A stretch of DNA of 64,000 nt from Zygaena filipendulae. Its lineage: Eukaryota; Arthropoda; Insecta; Lepidoptera; Zygaenidae. The notes under the pieces are model-generated. The model saw only the letters and a list, made by a program, of their open reading frames with translations, searched no databases and was not told the origin of the DNA. This document shows positions 36,002 to 48,494 of this stretch, piece after piece. Where the stretch lies: contig OU015670.1 in assembly GCA_907165275.2 (NCBI GenBank), forward strand, positions 4,801,501-4,865,500. The letters run 5' to 3'. The position numbers and the translations under genes are program-made. Every line of letters starts with the position of its first letter. The first letter of the stretch is position 1.

Positions 36002-37689
36002 TAAGGCTTATATCAGATCAGCTCGATTGTGTCATAATATTGCATTGTCACTGAATTTTAATATTTCTAGATCCAGCGGTTTAGTGTGTGCGTTGTATCA
36101 GTCAGGACATGTCATTTTATATGAATAGATATTGAGATTTCTGTGGGTACGAGTACGACCGTTATCAATTGCCATGCGGCCATCGTACTTACGTACAAAA
36201 CAAAATAAGCCTAAGTAGGCGATAACAAAAGTAAAGCTCGTGCCAATTAAAAAGAACCCACGCTGCCTTCTCTACAATTACACAGTAGCTTTCACAAAGT
36301 ATACAAAGAAAATAAAAAATAAACAAGCCTTGACCCACATTCCATGGCTGCCAGCGCTGAATCATTAACAAAAGGGACTTCCCCGAAAATCACGTGCAAT
36401 TTTGACATGCCGTTAATTGAAACATCACTTTTTGACGCCTCCTATTTCGCAAAATAAACAGCTACCTCTTCTGTCCTCGTCTGACGTTAGCTACATGTGA
36501 TAGATGTGAGCGGTGTGATTGAATATGAAAGCCTATTTTCTTGTTTTATAACAGGCTTTTGTGTGTTTTTTATCAAAGGAATCGTACTGTGACGGTTGTT
36601 TTGACAAGTCTTTTAGACGGTAGATAATTTTATTGATATCGAATAAAGTTGAAATTGAGATTCCTTTCCTCTTTGACTTTTAGTTACGAAAATTTAAGAA
36701 AAAAACATTGAAGATTAAAAGACTCTCAAACATACTTAGCTTCAAACTAGAAAGAATTCCTTGGCTTTAAGTACTGACTTGATGAGTATTTTTTGTAAAA
36801 TATGGAACTCTAAAACCAATTCTCCGTGACTCGAACTCACTATCTCTCGTGTTTAAAAGATTATTATTGACCAATAATGGATAACTGCCGTAAAATCGTA
36901 ACTCATGGTCACAAAATATATTAAAATAAAAAACATACAAAAAAGTAAGAAAAAAAAATATGATTATTTTATCTCCAACTCTAACACAAAGAACCCTAAA
37001 AATAACACTACAAAAGCGCGCGAGGTGTGAATTCAAGTTTTGTAATTCGAACAATAGCGTTTGACAGCTCAATGCTTTTTTCTTCAACACACACCAACCA
37101 AAAGCGGTTTAGGAAGCTGCCAGTTATTATAGAAACTCCTTTTTGTTTTGTTTCATACAGCCGGCCGTGCCGAGGCGAAGAAATGATTTATGGTAGAGCA
37201 CGTCTCGGCTTTAATGAGCATGCTTAATTAGCGACTCAATGATTTTCAATGTTAATTTTCGTGGGAATTGATTAAAATCGTGCCGACCAATCTCATAATG
37301 TAATTTTTACTACACTTTTTACTACTTCATGTGAAAGTTTGTTTGCACGATCGATTGAATGTACGCGTTCATTAATTAAAAATTAATTGCTTTCTTTTGG
37401 ATGCTTCGAATAATTTATTGGTAGTCCATGGCCATCATGTTGGGCAGTAGGCGTAGACATTGATGTGTCTCCATGTGTTGTGTCAAATAAAATTCTTTCA
37501 ATTCAATTCAAAGGTTACGAAATAATGTATTGAAAACACGACAGAAGTCAATGCAAAAACACGTTAGAGACGTGAAGCGACCTTACTCACTTACCTACCT
37601 TTACTGTATACCTACTTATTAGCTTTTTAAAAAGCGAAACCTCTCGCACACATCTTGTAGTTGTAGTTATTGTAGCTTTCCTTAATTTC

Positions 37690-37800
37690 TTAGGGTTCCG
37701 TAGCTAAACAGTGTAAACGGAACCCTTATAATTTAGTCTGGTCCATTCGTCTGATCTTTCATCATATTACAGCTCGTTTACCCGGAGACTATTGGCACCA
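37690..37800 (+). repeat. Fragment of the GGTTCCGTA interspersed repeat
   Basis: TTAGGGTTCCGTAGC… and …ACGGAACCCTTA match the start of the copy at 3577. The rest is lost. Confidence 0.55.
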
Positions 37801-39156
37801 CTAGGCACTAAGTAACGCCTCATTGGTCACAACTGGGAAGAAATTACGCGTGCATAAGTAAAACCTACTCTCGTTCTTTTGGCAGAGGATCTCCGAGGAT
37901 ATCGTCCGTCAATGACGCCTGCTTTTGGTTCAATACCGGCTCCTAATGTCTATGGTTGGTATAAAGAAGCTTAAAAGAAGCGCATATTGTAAAGATCAAA
38001 ATAAAAACAATCCTAAAAGAGGTCATATACGTGCATTACGGAACGATAAGCTTAAGTGGCGGTTCGAATCCCGCGCTGTGCATATCTCAAGTGCTCTTAG
38101 TGAGTAATGCAACTCTGCATTTTATCGTTACGACTTGCATTAAAGGCGTTGGCAGTGAGGCGTGAGTGAAATTTAGAACGTAAAACGGGTCGTTTTCTTT
38201 TTTAATCATTTTGAAATAGTTTAGAAAACTAAAAAATGCTCTAAGAGTAAACTGTACCGAAAAGTATTATCTAGGACCAGCCAGAGACCAGTCGAACGAG
38301 CCCAACTCGAGAGGGTTGCGTGCAGCTCCATCGTCAGATTAGCTCGTCATATTAATATTGCACAATGCACTGACATCTGAACTACACGTACATACAGTTT
38401 TATTTCAAGTAGATTAAAACTTGTAGTAAAATTGTTTTTGTAATTGTTTATTTTTAAGTGGTGTTCAATAAAGAGTTTATTATTATTATTATTATTAAAA
38501 TTGAATTGTAAGATTTTATTACATTATTAGTTACAAGTGAAGCTAATATAAGCATGATAAAACTTAAAAAAAAAACATCAAGTGACTTCAAAAAAACCCA
38601 AAAATGCACAACATTAAAAAACAACATTAAAAAACAATACAGATTTAATCCAAAAGAAAAAATGCACTTAATATTATTATTAGTATTACCTATCGATCAG
38701 TCGCTAGTAGATTTGCGATGTGGCTGAAACTAACATTTATCTGTTATCTACTGCCTATTTGACTTCGATTCATTCGATACATACTTACATACAAAATCAA
38801 TTCTTTTCTCTTTATAACATTAGCATTTAGCATATATGTATACTGTAGAAGACAAGCTTCGTGAAGCATCACGAAACAGTTTTCGCTTCACCGAGAATTG
38901 AGATACGGGTGTAGTATTTGAACGCACCATCTGTATTGATTAACACAAGTGATCGCTGATTGGTGTCAACAGAGGTCGACACTGAGAAACGCCGTTTAAA
39001 TCGGAAGTTAATTTAAGAGGGTGTTGGTCTCATTGCAGTGGATGCTTCCATTAAAAAAAAATGTTATGAACCACTGCAAGTAGGGTTCCGCAAATCTCGA
39101 TGATACCTCGAGGTCTTTTTGTTCAAAGATAAAAAGTAGATATGAGGAACTCTATA

Positions 39157-39362
39157 TCATTACTAATATTATAAATAGGAAAGATTTGATTTTTTGTTTG
39201 TTTGTTTGTTACGATTTAACTCTAAAACTAATGGATCGATATAAAAAATTATTTCACCATTAGAAAGCTACATTATCCCTGAGTAACATAAGCTATATTG
39301 TAATGAGGAATTCCCGCGGGAACTCCGAAATTAACGCGGGTGAAACCGCGAGGAACAGCTAG
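39157..39362 (+). mobile_element. Helitron-like element, complete ends
   Basis: A|TCATTACTAATATTATAAATAG at the left; CGCGGGTGAAACCGCGAGGA-ACAGCTAG|T at the right. It contains CATTATCCCTGAGTAACATA, placing it in the subfamily of 12129-12566. Confidence 0.8.
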
Positions 39363-39833
39363 TCTAGAATATATTCCATCGGGCATATCAGCCAGAGGTT
39401 TAAATAAACTTTTAGAATATTATTACACTTGGATAAATTAAAAAATTCGCTAGTGTCGTGGAACACCCGGTAAGAACTCATTCTCTGCGTTTCGTATGTA
39501 GTTTCCAAGATATAAGCTTTTGAAAAATTGCCTTTTATCAGATTTTGCGCCCTGTTGTTTTCTACTAGCATATTCGTGATTTTTTTAAGCGTACCTATAC
39601 GTACGTACCTCGAGAAAGAAAAAAAAATATTAACAGGTGACCACTAAGTAATGACACTTTCTTACACATTTGAAAAAAAAAAAAAAAAAACAAATAATAA
39701 ATAATCCAAAGTCAAGCTAGGTCAGTAAATTTTAATTTCACTGTTTCACGGGAGAAAACTGCAAACTTGCAAGCTTGCAATCTCTGTTTTTGGTAACGCG
39801 TTGGTTTTGTACTTCAATTTCGAACAATATCTA

Positions 39834-40140
39834 TCAATACTATAATAAAAGAGTAGAATCCGCGATTTTGTACATTGAATATTTTTAACAAAAATTGTCA
39901 GGTGACGATAAACGAAGAGTAACTAACCACAAAAAAAGGGTTTTTTAAAATCTTTTCTGTCTGTCTGTCTGTTCGCGATAATCTCTGAATCTATCTGAAC
40001 GGATTGTCATGCGGTTTTCACAGGTAGATTAAGCTTACCCTGGAGCTACATATAAGCTTTGTTTCATTAAAATCGGATGTCGGGAAAAAAGTTGTTGTAT
40101 AAAAACCTTTCACGCGGGTGAAACCGCGGGGCACAGCTAG
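39834..40140 (+). mobile_element. Helitron-like element, complete ends (307 bp)
   Basis: A|TCAATACTATAATAAAAGAG at the left; CACGCGGGTGAAACCGCGGG-GCACAGCTAG|T at the right. It lies 670 bp before the slit start codon, with an intact hairpin. Confidence 0.8.
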
Positions 40141-40351
40141 TCTTGAATAAAACTATCGCTCTAGGTGTAATATCAATATGGCTACCGCTATATTATATTA
40201 AGTTTTAATGGGTGGAATTAAGGCCTAAAATAACGTGTAACAATCACCGAACTAGTCGATAATTAATTTGTCGTTTAAGTACAAAGTCCGAGTAGTGAAT
40301 CGGTGATGGCGTCAATAGCATAGATGGGAAAACAACCCGGTGCTTGGGATG

Positions 40352-40394
40352 AAACCCGATAAAAGACCGTAAAAGGCTGGCTTTTATCGGGTTT
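40352..40394. repeat. Perfect 14-bp stem-loop upstream of slit
   Basis: AAACCCGATAAAAG (40352-40365) and CTTTTATCGGGTTT (40381-40394) are exact complements around a 15-base loop. It lies about 360 bp before the predicted exon acceptor. Function unknown. Confidence 0.6.
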
Positions 40395-40712
40395 AAAATT
40401 AAAATAATGAGAGCAGTCGGTGCGAACCAATAAGCAACCAATAATAATCGTTCCACAAACCATTAATTAACCAGTAAGCACGTATGACACCGTGACGGAA
40501 AATTTCGTCTAGCCCCCATCCGTACCGTGCGATAAAGAACTTCTTTCTAAAAGATAATTATTACAGAACACTTTTTTGTAAAAATAACGGCCTTATTTTA
40601 ATTTGTACAAGGTGCAATCTCTTTCTAGCAACCATTTGTATGTTGTGCTTGTATTGCATCTTTTAAGGCGATATAAAGATTGATGACCACAATTTTCGTC
40701 TCATCTTTCCAG

Positions 40713-40811
40713 GACTCCACCATGACTTAACTGAAGTGTGATCGATCAAAAACCAAACCATCAACAATTCATCTCCACCACCGTCTGCATACACTCTGGG
40801 TGGCCACCGGT
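40713..40811 (+). other. slit: slit 5' UTR part of the first coding exon, with a minimal uORF
   Basis: A pyrimidine-rich tract ending in CAG at 40712 looks like a 3' splice acceptor, so this exon probably starts at 40713 and follows an upstream noncoding exon not identified here. The leader contains ATG-ACT-TAA at 40722-40730, a two-codon upstream ORF, before the main ATG at 40812. A GTG-started frame at 40800 is in phase with the main ORF, but GTG initiation is not expected in an animal gene. Exon start is inferred; transcript data would settle it. Confidence 0.5.
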
Positions 40812-41047
40812 ATGAGTGTCCGGGGGGTTATGCGCGCCGCACTCTGGTGTTGCCTGGTGGCGGGTGCGGTGCGCGTGGCGTGCGGTGGGAGCGCAGGGGG
40901 CGCCAGTGGCGCAGGGGGCGCTACTGGCGCAGGGGGGACCGGAGTGGTGTGCCCGTGGGCGTGCTCCTGCCGTCCCGCGGCCGCCGACTGCGCGCACAGA
41001 GGCCTCCTGCACGTACCCAAACGACTGCCGGCGGACTCGCATCGACT
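40812..41047 (+). CDS. slit: Slit, coding exon 1: signal peptide, Gly/Ala linker and LRRNT cap
   Basis: This encodes the N-terminus of Slit, a secreted guidance ligand for Robo receptors in the nervous system, trachea and muscle of insects. Residues 1 to about 24 form a signal peptide with a hydrophobic core (MRAALWCCLVAGAV, residues 7-20). Residues 25-46 are a Gly/Ala/Ser/Thr-rich linker. Residues 47-60 carry the LRRNT cysteine pattern C-x3-C-x-C-x6-C (CPWACSCRPAAADC), followed by HRGLLHVPKRLPADSHRL, close to the start of Drosophila Slit LRR domain 1. The exon ends in the third-last base of a Leu codon (CT|GTGAGT), giving a phase-2 donor at 41048. The start is the first ATG that yields a signal peptide; the next in-frame ATG (40830, residue 7) is a possible alternative. 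The exon is strongly GC-rich against its AT-rich surroundings, which leaves long shadow ORFs in other frames. Confidence 0.9.
40891..40944 (+). repeat. 18-bp minisatellite (3 units) inside slit exon 1
   Basis: Three consecutive 18-bp units start at 40891, 40909 and 40927, each opening GCGCAGGGGG. The first two differ at only two positions and the third is diverged. They encode most of the Gly/Ala/Ser/Thr linker between the signal peptide and LRRNT cap. The unit is a multiple of three, so copy changes keep the frame. Confidence 0.85.
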
Positions 41048-41460
41048 GTGAGTATAAGCTTTAAGTGATCAACTAAAGAGACTTCTGTTTTTTTTTCTTT
41101 TATTTCTTTTTAAATTTTGCACTATCGGGGAAGGCAAAGTAATCCAAATCTATAAACATTATATAATTTATGTCGATGCTTTGCCGGGACTTCTAGATGC
41201 AACTATTCACAGTGGGATGCAGCTTTGCGAACACCCCATTTCATCTGGTTTCACTGTTTCCACACTCTGTTCATAACTAATCGATCATTGTTATGCAAAC
41301 TTCACCACGTTTACACAATATTAACCACGATAAACTAATTTGTAAAACAAAGAAATAAAACTGACGTCCATTTCGCCAAGAGCATTTTCAACTGGCGCCT
41401 TCATGCCAGTGTCAGTTAGAGAAAACAATTTTGAGATAAAGACGAACTGGACTTACAATA

Positions 41461-41652
41461 ACCTCCCCGCGGTTTCACTAGCGTTAATTTCGGAGTACCT
41501 GCGGGAATTCCGGGATAAAGGTACCCATTTCCTTCTCCGCACCCTTGACAACGTGTATGCAAAATTGCGTGATGATCGGTTGAGCCGTTAAGGCGTGAAA
41601 GTGTAACAGACAGACAGACAGACAGAGTCACTTTCTCATTTATATTAATAGA
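41461..41652 (-). mobile_element. Helitron-like copy in slit intron 1
   Basis: On + it reads CCCCGCGGTTTCACTAGCG, GGCGTGAAAGTGTAAC and a (CAGA)n run at 41609-41627. It is antisense to slit. The CTAG end is missing. Confidence 0.7.
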
Positions 41653-41734
41653 AGACTGCTATTTCAGTCCTCGGTTTGAACTGTCTCAGTGATTAAACAT
41701 TTATTCATATACTTAATGTTTAATATGTTTATTA

Positions 41735-41947
41735 CCAGCTGTGCCCCGCGGTTTCACCCGCGTTAATTTCAGAGTTCCCGCGGGAATTCCAGGATAAAAA
41801 GTACCGTATCTGTTAATCTGATGTATAAGCTATATTATTGTAAAGTTTCATTTAAATCCAGTAGTTTTTGCATGAAATCCATCCATCCATCTATCCATCC
41901 TTCCATCCTGCATACATACTTACAAACTTTCGCGTTTATAATATTAC
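41735..41947 (-). mobile_element. Helitron-like copy in slit intron 1 with (ATCC)n
   Basis: CAGCTGTGCCCCGCGGTTTC-ACCCGCGTTAATTTC starts the + view. The distal part holds ATCC repeats (41876-41910) and ends GCGTTTATAATATTACT. It is antisense to slit. Confidence 0.7.
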
Positions 41948-42901
41948 TTTATTACTTATTGACCCCGCAGACGTCCTGTCCAAATTAAAAAAAAACAGTT
42001 TTGAATATTCCATAAAAAACACTTTTATTTTTTTCAAAATTTTCCATTTTCCGGGTAACTTGTCCAATGTTTAAACATTGGAATATAAATTCTTTTTTTT
42101 TTCAATATCCTCAGTCACACCTGTGATAGCAACTAAAGAACAGTTCATATTGCAATAAACATGTATGGAACTAATCGTGTAGGTACAATGGGAGTCAATA
42201 AATACGACACCCCACACAATAATGCCGCACGACCTCAGACAATATAAATAATAGACTATGCGAGTTGTTCCTGCAAGCGTGCCGCAACTAAGCTTTATAA
42301 AGACAATGTCGCCGACACAATGTAAACAAAAATGGTTAGTTCGTTCTATTTCAAATACGGCCAAATCAAATCTTGTCGCTGAAAGCGATGTTACAAAATG
42401 GTTAGACAATTGTTGCCATGCTTAAGATCTCTTGCGCCTTGACAGAGAACCAACCAGAAAAAGAAAGAAAAATGTACAGTGTAGGTGTACCTAATATCTT
42501 CTTCTGGTTTTGGATAAACTCAATTATTTTGTGAATTAGAGCATCGCACACAAGATGGAGAAATACATTAAATAGAAAGAGATGGCACGTGAAAACACAT
42601 TGGAAAAACAAAAAAGTTACAATTTTGTGTACCCGTAGCTAACTTATTTTCGCGAGAGGGGACAAAGACCAAGACCAAACTGTCTGTCATAAGAAACACC
42701 ACTTCATAGTATTTAAATTGAACTGAACTGGCGTATTAAGTAAGTGTATTAATTAGCTGACTGAATCCCTACATGAAGATTTGAGCTATGTCACTATTAC
42801 AACAAAATTGTTGTACGCTCAGTTTCTTAAAATATTAACAACTTGCTTTATCTGATCTGATCTAATCTATGTAAATGCACGGTCTGTAAACACCTACAGG
42901 G

Positions 42902-43060
42902 TATATTTTCCACAAAATTGGAATCTATCTTTCTACACAAAACGCCTTAGATATTGCGAGGGAGGTTAGAATTTTTCAATTCTTACTCATTCCATGGGGA
43001 CGCGGTTATTGGCTATCTAAGGGAACCGTGCGCGGTGCAATACATTTTGTGGAAAATAAC
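42902..43060. repeat. Inverted-repeat element, probable MITE
   Basis: TATTTTCCACAAAAT (42904-42918) and its exact complement (43044-43058) enclose about 125 bp. No target duplication is clear. Confidence 0.5.
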
Positions 43061-44756
43061 TCTATTTTCCGGTTTGTACGTAGGTATTTTTGTGGGTTTT
43101 TTGTAGTCCATTTATTTGGATGATATTATCTTCAGTTATTATTATTTGCCCCGTCTTCAATATTGTTTGAAAAACAAAAAGTTTTAGAGCTCAATAAACT
43201 CACGAATTATGTGAATTCACTGACCTCAGGTGCAAGAACCTGCGGTCAAAACATTGGGGGAAAAAAGGGTCTAATTTTATCCCAGTCTTGAAATAATCTC
43301 TGTCTCGGGGACGCAGATAGTTTAGTAACGTCCTATATTTTTACTAGAAAATGCACGTTTTGAACTATTGCTGTCGCCTAACTTTCGAACAAAGCGACAA
43401 AGAAAGCAAAGAGTATTTAACCACTACGTGAAAGAAAGACTGTGTTTTCAAAAAGGAGGAGGTTCTCAAGTTGACGCGTAATTTTTTTTTTTTTAAATTC
43501 GTCAATGTTTCTTAAGTGCCTGATGACCTAGAGTACCTAACTTAGGCAATCAAAGAGTATAATCTACATCTAACTTTGTTAAACTAATGGTATTTTTTGC
43601 CATTTGAGTTATGTTAGGGAATTTTAGTTATTTAGAAGGTTGCTAATTTGGTTACTAATATTTATTTTAAACTAGCTAATAAATTTATGAGAAAATATAA
43701 AATACTCGTACGAACATACACTGGCAGATGATTTTATGATAAAAAAACATATTTATTGTAGTTATGTTTTTTTATTATTATTGGAAAAATGGTAAAAACA
43801 ATGAAACATTTTTTGTCCATTTTGTGCGTATTAAAACTAAGTATTTTTAAATTTTTCTATGATGTTTTTGCAGTATGAACAATTTAAAACTATGTACCTA
43901 CTAGTAGTATTTTATCAAAAAGAAAAAATATACCTAGTAAGTGTATTACGTAGAGGTAGACTAAGTCGTAATAAAGTTCGCTTTATGTGCTGAATGTCGA
44001 CAGTTTGGCGACGGCCCAGCGCGCTGCATCGGCTTAAACGTCCTCAATTCAATTCAGCGGACTCGACGGTCGTAAATCGTCCATGCGATAATATTTATTA
44101 GCTAGCGCCCGCCAGCGACTTCGCCCGCGTTGAACTGCCGATGCATGTAAGCTTAGAATAAGAGACAATTGCAGATGGAAAAGTGAGTTTAACGCTATTA
44201 TCGCATGAACTAATGTGCTACTCCGTCTGCCATTCTTTCTAAACTATCTTCAATTTCACTGAGTACATACCCACACTTAACATTTGATTGCGTCATTGGT
44301 CCTAAGAATAAATACTTTACACCAATACACCTGCTGGGTATGAGCCGTGCTCTCGCACTTTTGGCAGCTCGAATAGTCTGTCAATGATGCCTCATCTATA
44401 CCACTTGTTTAACAAAGTTGGTTTTAGACCGGGAACCGTGGGTAATACTCATAGCTTTAAAAGAATAAATATTTAAGAATAACAATAAATTGTTCTTGGC
44501 TGTAAGGATTGATCGAACGGAAGTGGTCGTCAATAGACGAGAGGAGAGGCCGGAAGCCGCGGGCTACTGGCGCGGTGGCCATCATGCTACTCATGAAGTT
44601 CGGGACTTTGTAAAACTCGGAGAGTTCAGTAAATACATCTTTATCAACCGTTTTTGTAAAGATTTCCTTTCGCTTATGGATTGTCTGGAAAAGATCACAA
44701 CTGTGCGATAAGATTTCAATTTATATTTATGTATGTCCTTTTTGAGTTTTCTAATA

Positions 44757-45081
44757 GGGATGTTCACTACTATTGAAAATCAAAATTCTAAGTAGTCCGT
44801 CAGTTAGAAAATAAAAAAACAATAGACACGTATTTTTTGCTTTTTTAAGTAAATTAAAATATACAGAGATAAAGCGCTTTAAAGTTTAGGATGAGGAGGT
44901 CGTGACGTCACTAACCGCAAAACCGCCATACAAATTGTCAGAATAGTGACGTCACGCGAAATTTCAACTCAATATATAGCCGTTATTTTTTGATTACGTA
45001 AAAAAAAAAAAAAAATACGTGTCCAATATTTTTTAATAATCTACAAGACGGACTAAAAAATAAAAATTAGTCAACATGCCC
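44757..45081. mobile_element. CRE-bearing MITE, copy B (slit intron 1)
   Basis: It lies in reverse orientation to copy A: GGGATGTTCAC at the left and GTCAACATGCCC at the right in + view, with AGTCCGTC inner repeats. TGACGTCA occurs at 44903-44910 and 44947-44954. Confidence 0.8.
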
Positions 45082-46384
45082 ATTTTGTCTTTTTTGAATT
45101 CGATATGTCATGACATATATTATAGTATCCTTGCCACACGGTTCCGACACAGAATGCGAATGACGACTGTAAACATCATTGTATTGGTTATCACAGTCAT
45201 GGATGAATAAATAAAAAAACCGAATAGATTTATCATAATACATAAACATTTGACTAGTAACTTAAAGTAGGTACTATATTACTAAGGTGAGCGGTTTCTG
45301 GCAACATACCGACGTTGAAATTTTTATTGATCAACATTTAAAAATATGTCCCGACTTCCGTATAAAGTTACGGACACCCTGTCTAAGAACGACGCCCTCG
45401 GGCCCTTATAAAGGAAGCTATTTACTACAATCTCCTTGGTGAATGAGTCTACACTCACGGCTTATATTCACGGAGGTAGGCAGAGAAACCAGGCAAGCAG
45501 ACAGCAGTGTATATATTATATAAATATATATATTTTGGCGAGAATCCAATTTATATTTTATATAATTTATGCTCGGAAATTATAACACAACGCCACCTGG
45601 CCCCAAACTAAGCGGAGCTTGCACCATGGGTACTAGAAACTGACTTATTACTTTTAGAATTCCCTCAGGAAATCCGAAATTCTCACGGGCCGGGCGGAGG
45701 CAGTAAAAGGTTTCACAGCGGCGGACCGCGGAGCAACCGCAGCAAATAGCTTATGTAAAGTTGATAAGCATCTCATCAACTCGGCAAGAAAATAACGAAA
45801 TAAAAAACAGCACAAATTAGCCTAATTTTCTTGCTCGCCCCTCGCTCGGCTTAATAAATAGCGACATTATAGACCCCACCCTCCTCAGAGGGAATCCAAA
45901 TTGATATTAATTGCAGACAAGCTCTTGGTGCGGTAGAGTTCTTTAAACGGAGTCAGAGAGAGACTTGAGCATAGAACGGGAGTAGTCTAAGAGACCGTTT
46001 TAAATATTGATTTGTTTCCGCAATATTTAAGGGTAGGACCATTTGGAGATAAAGTGCATACGTACATCATACGTTTTTACATTCAGAAGTTAAATATAAT
46101 CATTAACAACTCGACCAGTTTCCCCATCGATCCTCGTCTCGCGTCTGGTACCTTCGTATATCAGTTAGCCGCGCCCGCCAAACTTTCTGAATCGCTTCAA
46201 AACTTCTCTCGGAACAGTTCAGAAACTATTTAACTCAAAGGTCTGAACATGATCCCTTCCCTATCTCCTAGATTAATTTTACTGACGGTGTACTGACTTG
46301 GACGAAGTACAAGTTAACCTTTGTACATCCTAATATAATAAATAATAATAATAATACTAAACCATTTATATAACCATTTATAAT

Positions 46385-46557
46385 AATATACGAATGTGAG
46401 TTTGTTTGTTACGTTTTCGCGCCTAACTACTTAACCGATGGTCATGTAATTGAGCATACACGTTGTCAGAGGTACAGAAATGGACATAGGGTACTTTTTA
46501 CTATGGAATTCCTGGGGGAACTCTGAAATTAACATTGGTAAGCCGCGAGAACTCACG
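46385..46557 (+). mobile_element. Helitron-like copy, decayed, sense to slit
   Basis: ATACGAATGTGAGTTTGTTT, CACGTTGTCAGAGGTACAGA and GGGTACTTTTTACTATGG blocks are present. The 3' hairpin is broken and CTAG is absent. Confidence 0.55.
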
Positions 46558-48007
46558 GCAACAAAACAAACGAGCCCAAACACGTATTCTTTGCAGTATC
46601 TAATAGGGAGTTCCAGTGTCAATATCCCGGCTCCGTCTTCAGACCCTCGTCATCATGTTTAATAGAAAGTACACTAACGGAAATAAAACAAATTAGCTCA
46701 AATTCGACTGTCCTACCATTAACTATATTAGGAAGTTTGGTACCATATTACATTGTTATCGAAAAATATATGCCTTTCATCTCAATTGGATGGCAAGCGG
46801 TTGAAACCTGCCGACAACTTCCATGCCCATTATAAGTTAAACAAAAACTTATTATAAAAGCGACGTCACTGACCGACGTCCCCCTCTGCTAAAACTACGA
46901 GAGCACTGCTCATACTCGATCGTATATTATAATGTTTAAATATTAAATGTTTAAATATTATGTAATAAAATCCGTATACTTTCGGAATGTGTATTCTGTA
47001 AATTTTAAAGAAGTTATGACGAGCGGAGTCTCCTGGCACAGGCATAATTATGCCTAAAAGGAGGCTCCAGCTATTTGCCTAGTTATAAGTTCATATTGTG
47101 AAAGTAATAAATATTTTTTTTGATTTTTTTTTTAATGTTACTTGCGTTTTGTAATTTGTAATTTTCGCAGTTGTGACCAATGTCGCGGTGCAATGTTAAG
47201 TATCTCATAATTATCTGCGTCTTCGCCAATGTACAAACTGCAAACTTTTTATATAGGTACGGTTCAATTTTACAGATTGTCATGCGACAGCTATGTTGAT
47301 GATGAATTAGATTTTGTATTTTTGATATTATCTAACTTTTGCGATTAAAAAAAACTTTTATATTTTAAGTTCTATGAAAGTGAGAGAACTGACCTTAATC
47401 CATGAGCGGTTTATATTTCTTGAGCATAAAGTGTGTTTTTTTTCTTCTTTTTTTTTCATTTCGACGTGCAACACGTTAAACACTTGTGACCGCAAGTGTA
47501 CCTGACATTCCACCGCGAAGGTTCCGCAGAAGTTTTTAATGAGTTCCCGCCACGGACTCTCGGGGAGAGCGTTCGTTGTCTTTGCCTGAAGTCGTCTTGG
47601 TGATTATTAAGAAAAAAAAAAGCGAAGATTTTTCTAACTATGAAGTGTCTCTCATTAGGTACTCGCTTTTTAATTGCTGTAATTAAAAGGAAAGCGGGTA
47701 AATCTTATGCTTGTATACATATTATGAAAATACTTTAGCTGCCCCCAACCGCCAGGTATAGAAACTTAAAATTCCGAACAAGGCTTCATTTTAGGGTTTT
47801 TGAAAAATTAGACCACACAGTTAATGGGAGAAAACTTGTGTCCCGTTATTTTGGCAGTTAGAGTCATGGAAATCTTTGTGAAATTGATAGGTATTAGGTA
47901 TTTATTTATTTATTTATTTATTCTTTATTGCACAGTGTGTACAAATGGCGAACTTAATGCCTATCTTAATTATTAATGCTTAATGTATCTTGTACAGGTA
48001 TTAGGTA

Positions 48008-48200
48008 CTAATATTATGAAGAGTTTAAGCTTGTGGGTTTGGATGTAGGTGGTAATCTCTGGAACTACCGTAACGATTCTAAAAATTCCTTCACTGATAG
48101 GAAGCTACACTATCCCTCTTGACATAGAATACATTTTAGAGTTCTCAAGAGAATTCCGAAATTCTGAAAGCTGAATTCTGAATTCTGAAAGCAGTTTCAA
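48008..48200 (+). mobile_element. Decayed Helitron-like copy
   Basis: TAATATTATGAAGAG at the left, then AACTACCGTAACGATTCTAA and GAAGCTACACTATCCCTC. It loses the usual 3' end and trails into CTGAATTCTGAAAG repeats. Confidence 0.45.
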
Positions 48201-48483
48201 ATAAACACGTATTTTATGGTTATTAGCTACTTAATAAACATGGTTTGTCGAACAAAATAAAAAGAATACTTACTACCTTATTTGTTTTGTTCAGACATCA
48301 AACAGTTGACAAATTCTCGTAGGTTTCGCAATCTCGATTCTCGCAATTCACGCGAGAATTGTGATTATTTTTACTGTGTATTTGAAATAAATACCTCTGT
48401 TACTTGTAAATATTGATTCAGACGGTTAAAACGAGAAATTTTGCAACATTTGGCGTTTACATTCCTTACGTACGCGGGGCCCG

Positions 48484-48494
48484 GGTTCGATTCC
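48484..48494 (+). repeat. Isolated tRNA-like B box
   Basis: GGTTCGATTCC within CCCGGGTTCGATTCCCG matches the polymerase III B box. No convincing A box or cloverleaf surrounds it, so it is probably a SINE fragment, not a tRNA gene. Confidence 0.4.

Larger units (their letters stand above)
1..40712. other. Noncoding region upstream of slit exon 1
   Basis: No gene with a recognisable protein family was found on either strand. The longest open frames (around 100-175 codons) lie over repeats or AT-rich DNA and show no domain. It may be intergenic, or a long 5'-UTR intron of slit, given the acceptor at 40712. Stretches not covered by an entry below (for example 8.7-9.8, 10.0-12.1, 17.6-19.9 and 36.0-37.7 kb) look unique or too decayed to classify. 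Confidence 0.6.

Noticed and set aside
36767..37090. 107-codon minus-strand frame
   Set aside because: Low-complexity hydrophobic AT-rich translation with no family signature.
38061..38071. GGTTCGAATCC B box suggesting a tRNA gene
   Set aside because: No A box at proper distance and no cloverleaf; at most a SINE fragment.
40761..41068. Several overlapping frames on both strands at slit exon 1
   Set aside because: They are shadows caused by the high GC content; only the frame from 40812 has the signal peptide and LRRNT cysteines and joins exons 2-4 in phase.
41876..41910. Regularly spaced ATCC repeats as a possible CRISPR-like array
   Set aside because: It is a simple microsatellite within a Helitron-like copy; there are no spacers, and the genome is eukaryotic.
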